Origin: Blautia sp. SC05B48
Lineage (GTDB): Bacteria; Bacillota; Clostridia; Lachnospirales; Lachnospiraceae
Reading direction: 5' to 3'
Length of the DNA: 64,000 bases
NCBI RefSeq assembly: GCF_005848555.1
Contig: NZ_CP040518.1
Coordinates: 186,001 to 250,000 of the forward strand
Shown here: positions 8,397-16,471 of the stretch, one piece after another
Layout of the letters: the number at the start of each line of letters is the position of its first letter
Position numbering within the stretch: the stretch's first letter is position 1
The notes under the pieces: model-generated
What the model was told of the DNA's origin: nothing
Databases searched by the model: none
Seen by the model: the letters and a program-made list of their open reading frames with translations, nothing else
Program-made: the position numbers and the translations under genes

Positions 8397-8425
8397 AAGG
8401 CGCAAACCCTTGAGTTTGCGCCTTT
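8397..8425 (-). terminator. Terminator after the GGGtGRT gene
   Basis: Arms AAGGCGCAAAC and GTTTGCGCCTT enclose a short loop, 25 bp past the stop of the minus-strand gene. The T-run on the minus strand is interrupted (CTTTCTTTG), so termination may be moderate. Between 8221 and 8396 I see nothing; a 60-codon minus-strand ORF there runs through the metY terminator and is not credible. Confidence 0.65.
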
Positions 8426-8450
8426 TCCTATGCTTTTCAGCCTATGTGTT

Positions 8451-9461
8451 TTAGAACTTGCCAGCGTCTGCAGCTTCCTGTACGGAAACAGCTACAGCAA
8501 CTGTCATACCAACCATCGGGTTGTTTCCAGCGCCGATAAGACCCATCATCTCTACGTGAGCCGGTACGGAAGAAGATCCTGCGAACTGAGCGTCAGAATG
8601 CATACGTCCAAGTGTATCAGTCATACCGTAGGAAGCAGGACCTGCTGCCATGTTGTCCGGATGAAGTGTACGTCCTGTACCACCGCCGGAAGCAACGGAG
8701 AAGTATTTTTTGCCTTTCTCGTTGCACTCTTTTTTGTATGTTCCTGCTACCGGATGCTGGAAACGAGTCGGGTTTGTGGAGTTTCCTGTGATGGAAACGT
8801 CAACGCCCTCTTTCCACATGATCGCAACACCTTCCGGAACGCTGTTAGCGCCGTAGCAGTTAACCTTTGCACGAAGTCCCTCAGAATAGGATTTACGGAA
8901 TACTTCCTTAACCTCGTTCTTATATGGATCATACTCTGTCTCTACATATGTAAAGCCGTTGATACGGGAGATGATCTGAGCAGCATCTTTTCCAAGACCA
9001 TTCAGGATAACACGAAGAGGTTTTTTACGAACCTTGTTTGCTTTCTCTGCGATACCGATCGCACCCTCAGCTGCTGCGAAAGACTCATGTCCTGCAAGGA
9101 AGCAGAAGCAGTCTGTCTCTTCCTCAAGAAGCATCTTTCCAAGGTTTCCATGTCCAAGACCTACTTTACGTGTGTCTGCAACGGATCCCGGGATACAGAA
9201 AGCCTGAAGGCCTTCTCCGATAGCTGCTGCTGCGTCAGCGGCTCTTCTGCAGCCTTTTTTGATCGCGATAGCTGCACCTACTGTGTAAGCCCAACAAGCG
9301 TTCTCGAAGCAGATCGGCTGAATGCCTTTGATCTGATCGTAAACGTTCAGTCCTGCGTCTTTAGTGATTTTCTCAGCTTCTTCGATAGAAGCGATTCCAT
9401 AGCTGTTTAAAACAGAATTGATCTTGTCAATTCGTCTCTCATATGATTCAAATAAAGCCAT
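8451..9461 (-). CDS. GGGtGRT family protein
   Basis: 336-residue cytoplasmic protein with the family's name motif GGGTGRT at residues 259-265, inside VASGGGTGRTLHPDN. Other conserved stretches are GIQPICFENACWAYTVGAA, LAGHESFAAAEGAIGIAEKA and MMGLIGAGNNPMVGMTVA at the C-terminus. The function of this family is not established. Here it is the second gene after a NifU-like iron-sulfur scaffold protein (40-bp gap), an arrangement that suggests the two act together, perhaps in cluster assembly or cofactor handling. The start has an ideal site, AGGAGGTTACAGGAA then ATG. There is no signal peptide and no membrane segment. Confidence 0.9.
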   Translation of the reverse strand: MALFESYERRIDKINSVLNSYGIASIEEAEKITKDAGLNVYDQIKGIQPICFENACWAYTVGAAIAIKKGCRRAADAAAAIGEGLQAFCIPGSVADTRKVGLGHGNLGKMLLEEETDCFCFLAGHESFAAAEGAIGIAEKANKVRKKPLRVILNGLGKDAAQIISRINGFTYVETEYDPYKNEVKEVFRKSYSEGLRAKVNCYGANSVPEGVAIMWKEGVDVSITGNSTNPTRFQHPVAGTYKKECNEKGKKYFSVASGGGTGRTLHPDNMAAGPASYGMTDTLGRMHSDAQFAGSSSVPAHVEMMGLIGAGNNPMVGMTVAVAVSVQEAADAGKF

Positions 9462-9501
9462 TTCCTGTAACCTCCTGATATTTTTACCTTACGAAGTGTA
9501 A

Positions 9502-10194
9502 TTACTCTTTTCTTGGGTCGATGATCTTAACAGCATCTGCAACACGGCCGTACTGACCTTTTGCTTTCTCCCATGCTGTGTTCGGGTCATCACCTTTCTT
9601 AATGAAGTCAGTCATTTTTCCAAGGCTTACGAACTGATATCCGATGATCTCATCGTTCTCATCAAGAGCGATACCTGTAACATAACCCTCAGCCATCTCA
9701 AGGTAACGAGGTCCTTTTTTCAGAGTTCCATACATTGTACCAACCTGAGAACGAAGTCCTTTTCCAAGGTCCTCAAGACCAGCGCCTACTGCAAGTCCGT
9801 CCTCGGAGAATGCAGACTGGGAACGTCCGTAAACGATCTGAAGGAAAAGCTCTCTCATAGCTGTATTGATTGCATCACATACAAGGTCTGTGTTCAGTGC
9901 CTCCATAACGGTAAGTCCTGGAAGGATCTCAGAAGCCATAGCTGCAGAGTGAGTCATTCCTGAACATCCGATTGTCTCAACAAGTGCCTCCTGGATGATT
10001 CCCTCTTTAACGTTAAGGGAAAGCTTACAAGCACCCTGCTGCGGAGCACACCAGCCAACACCGTGTGTAAATCCGGAGATATCCTTTACTTCTTTTGCCT
10101 GAACCCATTTTGCTTCTTCCGGGATCGGAGCGGCACCATGATGTACGCCCTGTGCCACTGGACACATTTCTTCTACTTCGCGTGAATAAATCAT
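9502..10194 (-). CDS. NifU/IscU-like iron-sulfur scaffold protein
   Basis: 230 residues. The first half resembles the IscU/NifU N-terminal scaffold fold, with cysteines in GWCAPQQGACKL and ETIGCSGMTHSAAMASEI, where scaffold proteins carry cluster ligands. The N-terminal MCPVAQGVHHG adds another cysteine. The rest (KGPRYLEMAEGYVTGIALDENDEIIGYQFV) is specific to the version paired with GGGtGRT proteins. It is longer than a plain IscU (about 130-150). Probably transcribed together with the GGGtGRT gene from a promoter in 10195-10440. That interval otherwise shows only a short CGATA/TATCG hairpin and the start of the divergent traX-like gene. Confidence 0.85.
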   Translation of the reverse strand: MIYSREVEEMCPVAQGVHHGAAPIPEEAKWVQAKEVKDISGFTHGVGWCAPQQGACKLSLNVKEGIIQEALVETIGCSGMTHSAAMASEILPGLTVMEALNTDLVCDAINTAMRELFLQIVYGRSQSAFSEDGLAVGAGLEDLGKGLRSQVGTMYGTLKKGPRYLEMAEGYVTGIALDENDEIIGYQFVSLGKMTDFIKKGDDPNTAWEKAKGQYGRVADAVKIIDPRKE

Positions 10195-10440
10195 TTTAAA
10201 ACTCCTTTCAAGTATAGATTGACCGATGTTATTGAGAAAAAAAGTTCGATAACACCCTATCGCTATTTTCTCACAAAACCTTTGTTTCGTCCAGTCATAT
10301 TTAATAAAATTTTGCCATAAAACGCATAATATTGGTAGTTATTCCGGCAGTATTGCATGCCTAACTGTCAAATATTTCTGGCAACTGCTGTATGTATGTG
10401 ATAATATATTAGCAAGTTTAACCCTGGAGGTATATTTTTC

Positions 10441-11178
10441 ATGAATGCATCTGTGGATTCTGTTTTTCCAGAAAAATACCGCATTCTCAGCGGAAGCGCT
10501 CTGAAGATGATCGCGGTCATCACCATGCTGATCGATCATATCGGAGCTGTGCTGCTCAGTATGTATCAGCCTGCACAGAAAATCCTGTTTACACTTTTCG
10601 GCAGAGAATATACTGTATATCTTATTTTCCGCGATATCGGAAGAGCTGCTTTTCCCATCTTCTGTTTTCTCCTGCTGGAAGGCTTCCGTCATACACGGAG
10701 CCGGTTCCTCTATGGAAGAAATCTCCTTCTTTTTGCGCTGCTCTCAGAAATTCCGTGGAATCTGATGTTTACAAATACGCTGCGTTACGAAAGACAAAAT
10801 GTGTTTTTCACGCTTTTCCTCGGATATCTGGCCTTTTGTGCCATCGAATATTTCCAGACCAGACCTTCGATGCAGCTTCTCTGCATCCTGGGACTGCTTG
10901 TCATTTCCATTTTTCTGAAAGCAGACTATGGATGGCGGGGGTATATCTTCCTGCTGATCATGTACTATATGCGAAACGATAAGCCAGGCCAGGCAATCCT
11001 CGGAAGCTGCTGGCTTTACTATGAATGGAGAGCCTCCTTTGCCTTTCTGTCCATTAACCTGTACAATGAAAAAAGAGGCTTCATCCGCGGAAAATCAGCA
11101 AAATATTTCTTTTACTGGTTTTACCCAGTCCATATTATAGGACTGGTCATACTTCGACAGCTTTTGTTTTTATCTTAA
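10441..11178 (+). CDS. TraX-family membrane protein
   Basis: 245 residues with about seven hydrophobic segments, matching the TraX family: LSGSALKMIAVITMLIDHIG near the start, FRDIGRAAFPIFCFLLLEGF, then SEIPWNLMFTN, and a closing YWFYPVHIIGLVILR. F-plasmid TraX acetylates pilin, but chromosomal members in Firmicutes are of unknown role and are thought to acylate other substrates at the membrane. The ATG follows CCCTGGAGGTATATTTTTC. It stands alone, divergent from the NifU-like gene. Confidence 0.85.
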   Translation: MNASVDSVFPEKYRILSGSALKMIAVITMLIDHIGAVLLSMYQPAQKILFTLFGREYTVYLIFRDIGRAAFPIFCFLLLEGFRHTRSRFLYGRNLLLFALLSEIPWNLMFTNTLRYERQNVFFTLFLGYLAFCAIEYFQTRPSMQLLCILGLLVISIFLKADYGWRGYIFLLIMYYMRNDKPGQAILGSCWLYYEWRASFAFLSINLYNEKRGFIRGKSAKYFFYWFYPVHIIGLVILRQLLFLS

Positions 11179-11241
11179 TCCCGCCCGCTCCCGGTCGGTT
11201 CATCCTTCCACGACCAATACTGTTGCATCCATCACCCCATC

Positions 11242-11272
11242 AAAAAAAGCTGCACTCTCTCAAAAGTGCAGC
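11242..11272 (-). terminator. Terminator of the topB/acyltransferase operon
   Basis: Perfect 8-bp arms GCTGCACT and AGTGCAGC; on the minus strand the stem is followed by seven T residues. It closes the minus-strand operon and separates it from the converging traX-like gene. Confidence 0.8.
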
Positions 11273-11301
11273 CTAAATGCGTGTCCAGAAGAATCTGTTT
11301 C

Positions 11302-11970
11302 TTATTTTTTCTTTACGATCTCTTTTGCATTTTTATAAATGGAATCTGCAGGAACACATCCACGTACCGGTGACAGCGGGTAGATATTGGAATTCCGTCC
11401 GATCACAGTACCGGGATTCAGCACAGAACCGCATCCGACTTCAACATGATCTCCGAGCATCGCTCCGAATTTCTTAAGACCGGTTTCGATCTTTTCATCC
11501 CCGTCTTTTACGACAACCAGCTTCTTGTCTGATTTTACGTTGGAACAGATCGATCCGGCACCCATGTGGGACTTATATCCCAGCACAGCATCTCCAACAT
11601 AATTATAATGAGGAACCTGAACCTTGTTAAACAGCACTGCATTCTTAAGCTCTGTGGAATTTCCCACAACTGCGCCCTCACCAACGATAGCCTTGCCGCG
11701 GATAAATGCACAGTGGCGCACCTCGGCGTCTCTGCCAATGATAGCCGGTCCGGTGATACTTGCAGTCGGCGCAACTGTAGCGGATCTTGCGATCCATACA
11801 TTTTCGCCCTTCTCCTCATATTCAGAAGGATCCAGTGTTTTTCCCAGCTTAATAATGAAATCTCCGATCTCCGGAAGAACCTCCCACGGATAGGTTTTTC
11901 CCTCAAAAAGCTCTGCTGCAATGGTCTCATTCAGATCCAGCATATTGCTGATAGTAAAATCTTTCATCAT
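11302..11970 (-). CDS. Hexapeptide-repeat (left-handed beta-helix) acyltransferase-like protein
   Basis: 222 residues rich in hexapeptide repeats (ATVAPTASITGPAIIG, EVRHCAFIRGKAIVGEGAVVG, HVEVGCGSVLNPGTVIG), which form a trimeric left-handed beta-helix. It resembles the C-terminal acetyltransferase half of GlmU but lacks the nucleotidyltransferase half. Proteins of this kind are often labelled UDP-N-acetylglucosamine pyrophosphorylase-related in clostridia. The N-terminal 50 residues (TISNMLDLNETIAAELFEGKTYPWEVL) are a conserved extension. The substrate cannot be told. The ATG overlaps the topB stop by 4 bp (ATGA); a second ATG is the next codon. Confidence 0.8.
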   Translation of the reverse strand: MMKDFTISNMLDLNETIAAELFEGKTYPWEVLPEIGDFIIKLGKTLDPSEYEEKGENVWIARSATVAPTASITGPAIIGRDAEVRHCAFIRGKAIVGEGAVVGNSTELKNAVLFNKVQVPHYNYVGDAVLGYKSHMGAGSICSNVKSDKKLVVVKDGDEKIETGLKKFGAMLGDHVEVGCGSVLNPGTVIGRNSNIYPLSPVRGCVPADSIYKNAKEIVKKK

Positions 11971-14018
11971 GATGATCTCTTTCCTCCCTGTCCGGAAGCT
12001 CGCTCCGGCTTCCTGTAGTTTACAGCGGCCACATCAAAAAACTGCCGCAGGTTATACTGATAATTGCTTGCCTCCACCTGCCGGGTACGTACCCGCACAA
12101 AATGCTCCAGCTTGTCCATATATTCCTGTTCCGTGATGCTGCCCTCTGCCACATAGGTGAGCCCCTTTTCCCAGCTTGCCGTAAGCTCCGGGTTCAGAAG
12201 CTGCCGGATAGAACAATTTACCACATCAAAGATCATTTCCCCAAGAAGCGTTGGAGTGATTACCTGGGTCTTTTTGTTCAGTGCCAGATATTTGATGTTA
12301 AAAAGCTTCTTTAGGATCTCGGCACGGGTAGCACTGGTGCCGATCCCACTTCCCTTGATCTGGGCTCGAAGCTCCTCATCCTCGATCAGCTGTCCTGCAT
12401 TTTCCATGGCAAGGATCATGGAACCGGAATTGTATCGTTTGGGCGGTGAAGTCTCACCCTCCTTGATACTCAAACCGTTCACAGGAAGTATATCACCCTT
12501 TTTCAGCTTCTGCAACGCCTCCAGGAGCACAGTATCACAGGAAACCTCGTCTTCCTCTCCATTTCTGTTTTTCTCACTGTCTGAAGCCCTTTTCCGCGAA
12601 AAAGAATTGGTGGCGATCTTCAGATAGCCTTCTTCTTTGAGAACCTTAAAGGATGAAAAGAATGCCTCGCCGTCCAGCTTCGTCACAAGACTCACCTTCT
12701 GATAAACGGCCGGCGGATAAAAAATACACAAAAATCTCCGTACAATAGTCTCGTACACACGCTGCGCAGTAAGAGACACGCTTCCAAGCGCATTCAATCC
12801 CTGACCGGTAGGAATGATCGCATAATGGTCTGTGATCTGCTTGTCATTCACATATCTGGTCTTTGCAATGCTTTTCCAGGATTCCATCCCCAAAACCTCT
12901 GCCGCCGCAGCACCGGCCTGCTGATAATTTCGAAGACCGGATATATTCTTGTATATCTCCTTGGCCACTGCCGTGGAAAGAACTCTGGCATCCGTTCTCG
13001 GATAAGTCACCAGCTTCTTCTCATAAAGCTCCTGTACGATCCGGAGTGTCTCATCCGGACTGATCTTAAACAGCTTTGAGCACACATTCTGAAGCTCCGC
13101 CAGGTTAAAAAGAAGCGGCGGATTTTTGTTTTCTTTTTTTCGTTCCACCTTTTCCACAATACAGGAAAGGGGCTGGTTCACCATCAGCTGATCGATCAGC
13201 ATCTGTGCATGCTCTTTTTTCCTGAAGCCGTTTTCTTTATAAAGATACGGGGACTGGAAATACCTGCTGCCTTCCACAGCTCTCCATTCACCGTCAAAAT
13301 TTTCGCCTGCAAGTCCAATACTGCCAAGGACACGATAGAAGGGTGTCTTCACAAAGACACGGATCTCCCGTTCTCTCCGCACCACCATGCCAAGAACACA
13401 GGTCATCACACGCCCAACTGCAATAGCCTGATATTTGGAATGGAGATAATTGGTGACACTGCTTCCGTAGCGCAGGGTCAGAACTCTGGAAAAATTGATT
13501 CCCATAAGATAATCTTCCTTTGCGCGGAGATACGCAGACGCTGCCAGATTATCATACTCCGAGATGTCCTTCGCTTCACGGATCCCTCTTAAGATCTCTT
13601 CCTCTGTCTGGGAATCGATCCACACACGTTTCTGGACTTTTCCCTTTACTCCTGCCATCTGGGCTACCAGACGGTAGATATATTCACCCTCACGTCCGGA
13701 GTCGGTACACACATAAATGGTATCCACATCCGGCCGGTTCAGCAGTCCTTTTACGATCTCGAACTGCTTTTTGACCCCGGGGATCACTTCATATTTGAAT
13801 TCGCGCGGCAAAAAAGGCAGGGTATCAAAACTCCACCTTTTAAACTTGATATCATATTTTTCGGGATAGCTCATGGTAACCAGATGTCCTACACACCAGG
13901 TTACCACAGAATCATCAGATTCCAGATATCCGTCTTTTCTCTGACCGTTGATCTTCAAAGCCTTCGCAAATTCCTGTGCCACGCTGGGCTTCTCCGCTAT
14001 GTATAAAGCCTTTGCCAT
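11967..14018 (-). CDS. topB: DNA topoisomerase III
   Basis: 683-residue type IA topoisomerase. The Toprim domain lies at the N-terminus (KALYIAEKPSVAQ, then VCTDSGREGEYIYRL with the metal-binding acidic residues). The catalytic tyrosine is in KKLVTYPRTDARVLS, about residue 339. IKGSGIGTSATRAEILKKL and YVAEGSITEQEYMDKL are also typical. It relaxes and decatenates single-strand-containing DNA. No C-terminal zinc fingers are present; the end is a basic tail. An upstream in-frame ATG at 14033 would add five residues and overlap the preceding gene's stop. I prefer the ATG at 14018, whose product begins directly with the family's MAKALYIAEKPS. No clear ribosome site precedes it, so it is probably coupled to the upstream channel gene (1-bp gap). 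Confidence 0.93.
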   Translation of the reverse strand: MAKALYIAEKPSVAQEFAKALKINGQRKDGYLESDDSVVTWCVGHLVTMSYPEKYDIKFKRWSFDTLPFLPREFKYEVIPGVKKQFEIVKGLLNRPDVDTIYVCTDSGREGEYIYRLVAQMAGVKGKVQKRVWIDSQTEEEILRGIREAKDISEYDNLAASAYLRAKEDYLMGINFSRVLTLRYGSSVTNYLHSKYQAIAVGRVMTCVLGMVVRREREIRVFVKTPFYRVLGSIGLAGENFDGEWRAVEGSRYFQSPYLYKENGFRKKEHAQMLIDQLMVNQPLSCIVEKVERKKENKNPPLLFNLAELQNVCSKLFKISPDETLRIVQELYEKKLVTYPRTDARVLSTAVAKEIYKNISGLRNYQQAGAAAAEVLGMESWKSIAKTRYVNDKQITDHYAIIPTGQGLNALGSVSLTAQRVYETIVRRFLCIFYPPAVYQKVSLVTKLDGEAFFSSFKVLKEEGYLKIATNSFSRKRASDSEKNRNGEEDEVSCDTVLLEALQKLKKGDILPVNGLSIKEGETSPPKRYNSGSMILAMENAGQLIEDEELRAQIKGSGIGTSATRAEILKKLFNIKYLALNKKTQVITPTLLGEMIFDVVNCSIRQLLNPELTASWEKGLTYVAEGSITEQEYMDKLEHFVRVRTRQVEASNYQYNLRQFFDVAAVNYRKPERASGQGGKRSS

Positions 14019-14019
14019 A

Positions 14020-14775
14020 CTATTTATCTGCACTCATCTTTCTAAGCGGCCATGCCAGAAGCACAGCTCCGCCAACTATATTTCCCAGTGTTACGATCAC
14101 CATGCTTTTAAGCATAGCGCCGACAGACAATCCTGGCACCATACAGAATGCAACTGTAAAAATACCCATATTTGCAATACAATGCTCAAATCCGCTGACA
14201 ACGAAACCTGAAATACAGATCACGATCATCAGGAACTTGCCTGACTCACTCTTCAGCTTAATGCCGCAGAGAACAGCAAGACAGACGAAGAAATTACAAA
14301 GTACCGCACGGAAAAACATCTGTCCTGCCGGAATACTCAGTTTTCCGTTTATAAATCCGGCAAAATAATCTGCTGTACCGGACGCTCCTGCACCTGCAAA
14401 GATCAGCGCCAGGATCAGGCATCCCACAAAATTGCCGATGTAACTGATTCCCCAGACCTTGCCTACGTCTTTCCATGATACGCTCTTGTCATACGCACCA
14501 AAAGCCATTACCAGATTGTTACCGGTAAACAGCTCTCCTCCTACCATTACGATCAGCAAGACCGCAATGGAGAACACGATGGCTCCAAGGAATTTCCCCC
14601 ATTCCGGGAAAGTTTTGGAAAATACATTTCCAACAACGTTACTGTAGATCATCGCCACATCAATAAAAAATCCGGCCATGATCGCCCGCATAAAGTATTT
14701 TCCGAAATTGCTGTTCAGTAAGTTTATCTTACCCTTCGCAGCGGTTGACAGTTTCTCTACATCCTCCCTGTTCAT
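14020..14775 (-). CDS. Formate/nitrite transporter family channel (FocA/NirC type)
   Basis: 251 residues with six hydrophobic helices, matching the FNT family: FGKYFMRAIMAGFFIDVAMI, GGELFTGNNLVMAFG, YIGNFVGCLILAL, LCNFFVCLAVLCG and SGFEHCIANMGIF. The central histidine in FEHCIANM is the conserved proton-relay residue. It moves small monovalent anions such as formate, nitrite or hydrosulfide; which one cannot be told. The reading frame extends to an ATG at 14790, but that ATG overlaps the ribosome site GGAGGTG; the ATG at 14775 is correctly spaced. It shares an operon with topB and the hexapeptide protein, which seems coincidental. Confidence 0.9.
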   Translation of the reverse strand: MNREDVEKLSTAAKGKINLLNSNFGKYFMRAIMAGFFIDVAMIYSNVVGNVFSKTFPEWGKFLGAIVFSIAVLLIVMVGGELFTGNNLVMAFGAYDKSVSWKDVGKVWGISYIGNFVGCLILALIFAGAGASGTADYFAGFINGKLSIPAGQMFFRAVLCNFFVCLAVLCGIKLKSESGKFLMIVICISGFVVSGFEHCIANMGIFTVAFCMVPGLSVGAMLKSMVIVTLGNIVGGAVLLAWPLRKMSADK

Positions 14776-14815
14776 AAATAGCACCTCCACATATTTTTAG
14801 CAAGCGTGGCACTTT

Positions 14816-14875
14816 GTTACTGCTTCTTTGTTCACAGTAACACGCTTTCCGGAAATCTGCTTGTTATATTGTAAC
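14816..14875. repeat. REP-like dispersed hairpin, copy 1
   Basis: Arms GTTACTG and CAGTAAC (14816-14841) followed by ACGCTTTCCGGAAAT and a further GTTATATTGTAAC. It shares GTTC-CAGTAACACGCTT with the copy at 27208 and the GTTACTG/CAGTAAC arms with the copy at 18012. It lies upstream of the channel gene. Confidence 0.6.
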
Positions 14876-14956
14876 ACTTTACCAATTATTCCACAATGAA
14901 AATGCGAAAATTTTCAAAAATTTCCGTTTTGTTACATACAACAAACAATATCCGTT

Positions 14957-15193
14957 TTATACCAGAACACGATAGATGCCATCCCAGGCCAGTTCCTTTT
15001 TTTTCAGGAAATTTTCTGTTTCCTCCTCTGATTGCTCCACGCATTTCCATGCCAGTCCGCACTGGGCACTGATCTCTGAAGGGATCGGGATCAGCCTTCC
15101 CGGAAATTCAGATTCCTTGGCCGTTCTTTCCATTTTCATGGCAGCCGTGGTTGTGGAAAATGTCACAACTGTAGTAATTACTTTTCTTCGCAT
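14957..15193 (-). CDS. DUF3343 small protein (putative Se/S carrier-like)
   Basis: 78 residues. The segment TTVVTFSTTTAAMKMERTA, then PGRLIPIPSEISAQCGLAWK, matches the DUF3343 family. Its conserved cysteine (AQCGLAW) has led to a proposed role as a small sulfur or selenium carrier. That role is an inference from the family and its usual neighbours, not proven. The frame opens at 15232, but the ATG at 15193 follows AACAAAGGAGAT and fits the family's usual start. It sits 99 bp after asd on the same strand and may be co-transcribed. It is easy to miss because of its size. Confidence 0.8.
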   Translation of the reverse strand: MRRKVITTVVTFSTTTAAMKMERTAKESEFPGRLIPIPSEISAQCGLAWKCVEQSEEETENFLKKKELAWDGIYRVLV

Positions 15194-15292
15194 ATCTCCT
15201 TTGTTCCTTCCACACACGCAAAAACAGGACACCGGAAAAACCGATATCCCGTTTCTGATGATTTTCTTTATTTCCTGTAAAGGATCCAGTTC

Positions 15293-16378
15293 TTATTTAG
15301 CCTGGATATATCCTTTCGCTTTCAGAGTTTCTGCACAGAGAACTGCTCCGCCTGCGGCACCTCTTACTGTGTTATGGGAAAGTCCGATGAACTTGTAATC
15401 ATAAACAGTATCCTCACGAAGACGTCCTACAGATACTCCCATTCCATTCTCATAGTTCACATCCATCTGTACCTGCGGACGGTTGTCTTCCTCAAGATAC
15501 TGGATGAACTGCTTCGGAGCGCTTGGAAGCTCAAGCTCCTGCGGAAGTCCCTTAAACTCAACCAGCTTCTGGATCAGCTGCTCTTTGGTAGGTTTCTTGC
15601 GGAATTTAACGAATACAGCTGCTGTATGTCCGTTGAGGACCGGAACACGTACACACTGGCATGTGATGACAGGTGTGGTAGCCGGAACGATCACGCCGTC
15701 CTCGATCTTGCCCCAGAGTCTTAATGGCTCCTTCTCACTCTTCTCTTCCTCACCACCGATGTAAGGAATGATGTTGTGCTCCATCTCCGGCCAGTCCTTG
15801 AATGTTTTTCCTGCTCCGGAAATAGCCTGGTATGTAGTGGCAACTACTTCATACGGCTCGAACTCTTTCCATGCGGTAAGTACCGGAGCGTAGCTCTGGA
15901 TAGAGCAGTTCGGTTTAACAGCTACGAAGCCGCGTTTTGTTCCGAGACGTTTCTTCTGGAATTCGATAACCTCGAAGTGCTCCGGATTGATTTCCGGAAC
16001 TACCATCGGAACGTCCGGTGTCCAGCGGTGTGCGCTGTTGTTGGACACAACCGGTGTCTCTGTCTTTGCATATTCTTCCTCGATCGCCTTGATCTCATCC
16101 TTAGTCATATCAACTGCTGAAAATACAAAGTCAACAGTAGCTGCAACCTTCTCAACCTCGTGGATATCCATAACAACCAGCTTCTTTACTGCTTCCGGCA
16201 TCGGAGTATCCATTTTCCATCTGCCGCCTACAGCCTCCTCGTAGGTCTTACCTGCGCTTCTCGGACTTGCAGCTACAGTAACCACCTCAAACCACGGGTG
16301 ATTCTCCAGAAGAGAAATGAATCTCTGACCAACCATTCCAGTTGCACCTAAAATACCGACTTTAAGCTTTTCACTCAT
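15293..16378 (-). CDS. asd: Aspartate-semialdehyde dehydrogenase
   Basis: 361 residues. Reduces aspartyl phosphate to aspartate semialdehyde, the branch point to lysine, threonine and methionine. It has an N-terminal NADP fold (KVGILGATGMVGQRF), the catalytic cysteine at residue 158 (AVKPNCSIQSYAP), and GAGKTFKDWPE and LRLWGKIEDG typical of the archaeal/fungal-like Asd subtype. The frame continues to an upstream codon at 16417, but the ATG at 16378 follows GATGAGGAGAGTTTTATT and begins with MSEKLKVGILGATG. A promoter candidate lies just upstream. Confidence 0.94.
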   Translation of the reverse strand: MSEKLKVGILGATGMVGQRFISLLENHPWFEVVTVAASPRSAGKTYEEAVGGRWKMDTPMPEAVKKLVVMDIHEVEKVAATVDFVFSAVDMTKDEIKAIEEEYAKTETPVVSNNSAHRWTPDVPMVVPEINPEHFEVIEFQKKRLGTKRGFVAVKPNCSIQSYAPVLTAWKEFEPYEVVATTYQAISGAGKTFKDWPEMEHNIIPYIGGEEEKSEKEPLRLWGKIEDGVIVPATTPVITCQCVRVPVLNGHTAAVFVKFRKKPTKEQLIQKLVEFKGLPQELELPSAPKQFIQYLEEDNRPQVQMDVNYENGMGVSVGRLREDTVYDYKFIGLSHNTVRGAAGGAVLCAETLKAKGYIQAK

Positions 16379-16436
16379 AATAAAACTCTCCTCATCTCGT
16401 GTCCCTCTATGGCACACATTTGTCTTTTCTGTAAAT

Positions 16437-16463
16437 ACTATACCAATTTTTCCGAAAATGCAA
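16437..16463 (-). promoter_or_regulatory. asd promoter
   Basis: Minus strand: extended -10 TGGTATAGT with hexamer TATAGT at 16442-16437, and TTGCAT at 16463-16458. The 15-bp spacer is short, so the extended -10 probably dominates. Confidence 0.4.
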
Positions 16464-16471
16464 GCATTATC

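Noticed and set aside
8328-9410. 360-codon plus-strand ORF, cysteine-rich
   Set aside because: It is the mirror of the GGGtGRT gene on the other strand. The minus frame has a perfect ribosome site and a known family; this frame has no family features and its cysteines come from antisense codons.
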